Origin: Noviherbaspirillum aridicola
GTDB taxonomy: Bacteria > Pseudomonadota > Gammaproteobacteria > Burkholderiales > Burkholderiaceae_D
Direction: 5' to 3'
Length of the DNA: 64,000 bases
Assembly: GCF_019656455.1 (NCBI RefSeq)
Contig: NZ_BPMK01000001.1
Coordinates: 124,001-188,000 of the forward strand
How positions within the stretch are numbered: the stretch's first letter is position 1; every line of letters begins with the position of its first letter. A model generated the notes under the pieces. That model had not been told where the DNA came from. It did not search any database and saw nothing but the letters and a program-made list of their open reading frames with translations. Position numbers and translations under genes: made by a program. This document shows, in pieces, positions 60,639-64,000 of the stretch.

Positions 60639-61298
60639 ATGGCGGAGATCAGGTTTGCCGACAATTACCAGGACCTGAGCCAGCAGGACGGGGTCGATGC
60701 GGGCTTTCAGTTCGAGTTCTACTGCGAGCGCTGCAACGACCGCTGGCGCACCCGCTTCCGTCCTTATCGGAGCGGGCAGGCGTCGGGCTGGGTGTCGAAG
60801 GCGGCGGGGATGTTCGGCGGGGTGCTCGGCGGCGCGAGCAGCGCGCTCGAGGGCATGGCGCAGGCGGGTTTCAACTCGGCGCGGGATGAAGCCTTTAGCG
60901 CGGCGATCGAGGAAGCCAAGTCGCATTTCCATCGTTGCGGCAGCTGCTTCCAGTATGTCTGCGCGAGCTGTTTCGACAGCGCCAGGGGCATGTGCTACCA
61001 CTGCGCGCCGAGCGTGAACGTGGCCATCGCCGCGGCGCGCGCGCAGGGCGAGATCCAGGGCGCGACCGAGGCGGCCATGGCGGAGGGGATCGCGCGCGGC
61101 AAGCAGCGGGATGTGAGACGCGAGCAGCAGCTGGTCTGCGCCAGGTGCGCGACGGAGACCCACGGCGCGAAGTTCTGCCCGGAATGCGGTACGCCTACCG
61201 GCGTCAAGCCGGTCTGCTCCGCGTGTTCGGCGGAGATGCAGCCCGGGGCGCGCTTCTGCCCCGAGTGCGGGCATCGTCAACACCAGCAATCCACATAG
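60639..61298 (+). CDS. zinc-ribbon protein, unknown function
   Basis: 219 residues from ATG 60639. CxxC pairs: CERC near 32, then HRCGSCFQYVCASCFDSARGMCYHC (about 100-123), CARCATETHGAKFCPECG (about 166-183) and CSACSAEMQPGARFCPECG (about 192-210): three or four zinc ribbons. A Gly/Ala-rich stretch (GMFGGVLGGASSALEGMAQAG) lies between the first two. No membrane signal. It starts a two-gene operon with the GAF-MshEN gene (33 bases between). Resembles double-zinc-ribbon adaptor proteins; not otherwise recognised. Confidence 0.75.
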   Translation: MAEIRFADNYQDLSQQDGVDAGFQFEFYCERCNDRWRTRFRPYRSGQASGWVSKAAGMFGGVLGGASSALEGMAQAGFNSARDEAFSAAIEEAKSHFHRCGSCFQYVCASCFDSARGMCYHCAPSVNVAIAAARAQGEIQGATEAAMAEGIARGKQRDVRREQQLVCARCATETHGAKFCPECGTPTGVKPVCSACSAEMQPGARFCPECGHRQHQQST

Positions 61299-61331
61299 TC
61301 GCGCGTGCGGCAGCCGCCGCCGGAGGTCGGG

Positions 61332-62552
61332 ATGAGCAAGCAGTTAACCTGGGAGGAGCATCAGCAGCTCAAGCGCGCCGAGCGCCGCAGCGCCTTTTTC
61401 CAGCGCCTTGCGGAGGTGGTCGAGCGCATCGGTGCCGCGAGCGACGTCGACGAGATCATGCTCGAGGTGTCGCGCGACATTTGCGCGGTGTGCGGCTGCG
61501 ACCGCCTCACGCTGTATGCGGTCGGCCCGTCGCGCATGACCATCGTGTCGAAGATCAAGACGGGCATGGACAGCTACCGCGACTTCGAGCTGCCGATCGG
61601 GACGTCCAGCATCGCCGGACATGTCGCGATGACGCGGCGCGGCTTCAACATCCGCAATGTGTACGACCAGGAGGAGCTGCGCGGCTATTCGCGCGAGCTG
61701 CGCTTTCTCGACGCCGTCGACAGGCGGACCGGGTATCGCACCCGCGAGATGGTCGCGATGCCGATTCTCCATGCGGACAGCGGCGAGCTGCTCGGGGTGC
61801 TGCAGCTGATCAACAATCGGCTCGGCGGGCCTTTCCCGGACCTCATCGAAGAGGGCGCGCGGGAGTTGTGCAGGACGCTGGCGCTGGCCTTCGAGCAGCG
61901 CAGCCAGCCGGATGTCACGGTGCGCACGCGCTTCGATCCGCTGGTCGCGCAGGGCGCGCTCTCGCGGCCGGAGCTTGAGCTTGCGAGGCGCACGGCTCGT
62001 CGCAAGCAGCTCGATCTGGAAGATGTGCTGATCGATGAGTTCCAGGTCTCGCCGGCCCAGGTCGGCGCCGCCTACGCGGAATTCTTCGGCGTGCCCTACG
62101 AGCCGTTCCGCGCGGTGCGGCCGGCCGTGTCGCTGCACGAACATGCGCGCCGCGAGTACTCGTTGCGCGACGGCTGGCTGCTGCTCGACGACTACGACGG
62201 CACGCTGACGGTGCTCACGCTCGACCCGGAGCGGCTGAAGTCGGCGCGCATCCTCGGCGAACTCTTCCCGGGCCGCACGGTGCGCATGCTGGTCAGCACC
62301 CGCCGCGAGTTCATGCAGACCGCGATCCAGCTGTACACCGGCAGGGCGCCGGCGGAAGAAGCGGACGCGGAAGCGGCGGTCATGCGCCGCGTGCAGAAGA
62401 TCGTGATGGAAGCCCTGGGCGCCGCCGCGCCCGAACTGCAGGCCGTGGTCCGCCCCGAGCATGTGCGCCTGCTGCGCAGCGAAGCGGCGGGCGAGGGCGG
62501 CAAGACCCGCAAGGCGCGCCTCGCGCTGCGGATCGATCTCATGCTGGACTGA
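61332..62552 (+). CDS. GAF domain + MshEN (type II secretion ATPase N-domain-like) protein
   Basis: 406 residues from ATG 61332 with GGAGGTCGGG upstream. Residues about 15-180 are a GAF sensor (AFFQRLAEVVERIGAASDVD ... VAMPILHADSGELLGVLQLIN). Residues about 185-325 resemble the MshEN/T2SSE N-domain (LVAQGALSRPELELARRTAR, VSPAQVGAAYAEFFGVPYEPF), which binds c-di-GMP in several ATPases. There is no P-loop ATPase domain after it. The protein may be a c-di-GMP receptor coupled to a ligand sensor; the MshEN binding residues are divergent here, so this is tentative. Confidence 0.72.
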   Translation: MSKQLTWEEHQQLKRAERRSAFFQRLAEVVERIGAASDVDEIMLEVSRDICAVCGCDRLTLYAVGPSRMTIVSKIKTGMDSYRDFELPIGTSSIAGHVAMTRRGFNIRNVYDQEELRGYSRELRFLDAVDRRTGYRTREMVAMPILHADSGELLGVLQLINNRLGGPFPDLIEEGARELCRTLALAFEQRSQPDVTVRTRFDPLVAQGALSRPELELARRTARRKQLDLEDVLIDEFQVSPAQVGAAYAEFFGVPYEPFRAVRPAVSLHEHARREYSLRDGWLLLDDYDGTLTVLTLDPERLKSARILGELFPGRTVRMLVSTRREFMQTAIQLYTGRAPAEEADAEAAVMRRVQKIVMEALGAAAPELQAVVRPEHVRLLRSEAAGEGGKTRKARLALRIDLMLD

Positions 62553-62604
62553 CGCGCGCGGGGCTGACGCCTGCGCGTCCATGGACGCGGCTGCCGGCGA
62601 CTGG

Positions 62605-63462
62605 TCAGGGCGGCCCCTCCCGCAGAAATCCTAGCAGTGCGTCGTTGACTTCGCCGGGCGCTTCGTTCTGCACCCAGTGGCCGGCCTGCGGAATGCGCTG
62701 CACGCGCAGCCGGGTCACGTAGCGATCCAGCCCGTCGAGCAGCCGCACGGACAGCGCCGGATCGCGCTCTCCCCAGATCACCAGGGTCTGGCTGCGCACA
62801 TGGGCGCGCGCCATGTCCATCGCGCCGGCGCGCGCGTTGGCCCGGTAGTAGTTCAGCGCGGCGCTCAGCGCGCCGTCATGCCCGAGCGTTTCCACATACC
62901 AGTCGATGTCCGCCGCGCTGTAGGCGCCCGGCCGCGCCGTCCCGAACATCGAGCGCAGCAGGCGGAATCCGCCGGCCGACAGCGCCGCTTCCGGCAGCCA
63001 GGGCAGCTGGAAAATCCCCGCATAGGCGCTGCGCAGGAATTGTCCGCCGCGCCAGATGTTTTCCCGGAACGATTGCATGTGGGGCGCGTTGAGCACCACC
63101 AGCCGCTCGACCAGTTCCGGGTGGGCGCCGGCGAACGCCCATGCGACGATGCCGCCCCAGTCGTGGCCGACGAGATGAACGCGCGGGAATCCGGTGGCCT
63201 GGACCAGCCCGAGCACGTCGCGCACGAGATGAGGCAGCGCGCAGTCGCCGCGCCGGTGCGGGATGTCGGACGGCGGGTAACCGCGCAGGTTCGGCGCCCA
63301 GGCGGAGAATCCGGCCGCCGCGAGCGCCGGCATCTGGTGGCGCCAGCAATGGCTGTTTTCCGGGAAGCCATGCAGCAGGATCACCGGCGGACCTTCGCCC
63401 ATCACCGTCACCTGCAGGTCGAGTCCGTCGCCGCGCACCCGCAGCAGGCGCGCGAGGCTCAT
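62605..63462 (-). CDS. alpha/beta hydrolase, epoxide-hydrolase-like
   Basis: 285 residues from ATG 63462, which overlaps the stop of the upstream glycosyltransferase gene (ATGA). LLHGFPENSHCWRHQMPAL carries the HGFP oxyanion motif; VGHDWGGIVAW holds nucleophile Asp101; WGERDPAL gives an acid and QAGHWVQNEAP the base (His about 267). The HDWGG elbow is that of soluble epoxide hydrolases. Substrate unknown; operon link with a glycosyltransferase suggests envelope-related chemistry. Confidence 0.87.
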   Translation of the reverse strand: MSLARLLRVRGDGLDLQVTVMGEGPPVILLHGFPENSHCWRHQMPALAAAGFSAWAPNLRGYPPSDIPHRRGDCALPHLVRDVLGLVQATGFPRVHLVGHDWGGIVAWAFAGAHPELVERLVVLNAPHMQSFRENIWRGGQFLRSAYAGIFQLPWLPEAALSAGGFRLLRSMFGTARPGAYSAADIDWYVETLGHDGALSAALNYYRANARAGAMDMARAHVRSQTLVIWGERDPALSVRLLDGLDRYVTRLRVQRIPQAGHWVQNEAPGEVNDALLGFLREGPP

Positions 63463-64000
63463 CGGATTTCTCCGCCGCCGGCGTCGTGCGCCCGGCGCAG
63501 CATGGCCAGCGGGTAGCGCGTCCCGCGCCAGTCTATGCCGCCGCGCAGCAGCACCAGGAGCGCGCCCCGCCACCAGATCGCCAGCTCGATCAGCGGCACC
63601 AGCGGCGCGTACACCAGGCATTCCAGGCCCCAGCCGCGGGCGCGCAGCAGGTCGGCATACAGCAGCAGGCCGACCATCACCGTCAACAGGTTCAGGCGCC
63701 ACGCCAGGCCGTCGGTCAGCAACAGGCCCAGCCAGGGCCAGACGCGGGTGGCCAGCACCAGCACGGTCACCGCGATCAGCTGGGCAAGCCGGTAGTCGAA
63801 GCCGGCGAAGATGTTTTTCTCGAGTCCCCGGACCAGGCCGGCCGTGTTGCGATACCACTCGATGCGGACCATGTCGGTGCCGATCAGCAGGTCCTGGCGG
63901 TAGCCGTGACGTTTGAGCAGCTTGCCGAGCATCATGTCGTCGAGCACGGCGAGCGGCATCGCGGCGTGCCCGCCGGCGTCGAAATACGCGGCGCGCCCGA
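63459..64000 (-). CDS. family 2 glycosyltransferase, C-terminal part (runs off window)
   Basis: The frame is open to the window end; the visible ~180 residues include AAYFDAGGHAAMPLAVLDDM (catalytic-loop region with a DD), LLIGTDMVRIEWYRN (R-x-x-W-like acceptor motif) and two or three C-terminal membrane spans (LAQLIAVTVLVLATRVWPWLGLL). This is the layout of processive or membrane-anchored GT2 enzymes of the ceramide-glucosyltransferase / HpnI type. An internal ATG at 63959 is not its start. The stop overlaps the next gene by four bases, so translation is coupled. Confidence 0.8.
   Translation of the reverse strand, partial: GRAAYFDAGGHAAMPLAVLDDMMLGKLLKRHGYRQDLLIGTDMVRIEWYRNTAGLVRGLEKNIFAGFDYRLAQLIAVTVLVLATRVWPWLGLLLTDGLAWRLNLLTVMVGLLLYADLLRARGWGLECLVYAPLVPLIELAIWWRGALLVLLRGGIDWRGTRYPLAMLRRAHDAGGGEIR

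Noticed and set aside
1-64000. Defence island, prophage, integron or secretion-system cluster
   Set aside because: No integrase, transposase, restriction, CRISPR, toxin-antitoxin or secretion genes were found; composition is even and genes look core-like.

Overview
The window is GC-rich, densely packed chromosomal DNA that reads like a free-living betaproteobacterium of the Burkholderiales, most likely near Oxalobacteraceae (Massilia / Noviherbaspirillum type). This is inferred from gene content and codon use: three GGDEF-EAL proteins, SoxR, a Tat-exported PhoX, a malic enzyme fused to a Pta domain, and small Gly-rich hydrophilic proteins. I see no rRNA, CRISPR array, insertion sequence or prophage. 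One tRNA (Arg, anticodon ACG) lies at 60427-60503.

Layout. 1-5.5 kb: start of a WYL-like gene (cut by the window edge), a PAP2 phosphatase, a large ankyrin + F-box-like + leucine-rich-repeat protein of eukaryotic flavour, and an AI-2E family permease. 5.5-9.3 kb: a cyclase / orphan amino-acid-type binding protein operon divergent from a DUF3089 lipoprotein, with matching palindromes upstream of both. 9.5-11.9 kb: phoX behind a recognisable Pho box. 11.9-19 kb: a P-loop kinase, a DksA-like zinc protein, and two large c-di-GMP enzymes, one with an N-terminal globin sensor and one with a periplasmic sensor. 19-27 kb: FMN oxidoreductase, AI-2E permease, DUF2795 protein, formaldehyde-dehydrogenase-like ADH, PEBP protein, then a PfkB kinase with a GH65 disaccharide phosphorylase. 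27-39 kb: MlaC, a chemotaxis receptor, AraC regulator, acetyltransferase, FAD desaturase, Crp/Fnr regulator, a hydrolase-fold protein lacking its serine, two DoxX proteins, MarC, a DedA-rhodanese fusion and CorA. 39-50 kb: MaeB, a membrane GGDEF protein, a beta-propeller protein with a TPR-HTH regulator, small disordered proteins, a stand-alone ribosomal protein L34 gene divergent from a Suv3-like RNA helicase, and an NAD-type isocitrate dehydrogenase. 50-64 kb: Lrp regulator, a third GGDEF-EAL protein, MFS and NSS transporters, hydrolases, a SoxR regulon (FMN reductase + arylamine N-acetyltransferase behind a near-perfect SoxR promoter), the tRNA, a zinc-ribbon / GAF-MshEN pair, and an epoxide-hydrolase-like protein following a glycosyltransferase that runs off the end.

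How the parts fit. Most of the window is housekeeping and stress-response gene content in short operons. The recurring theme is signalling and stress: c-di-GMP turnover (four GGDEF proteins, three with EAL domains, plus a MshEN-type candidate receptor), oxygen sensing (globin-coupled sensor), redox-cycler defence (SoxR) and phosphate starvation (Pho box). The most unusual items are the ankyrin/F-box-like/LRR protein, the SoxR-controlled arylamine N-acetyltransferase, the extra L34 gene beside a Suv3-like helicase, and the twin-palindrome divergent promoter at 7.8-8.1 kb.
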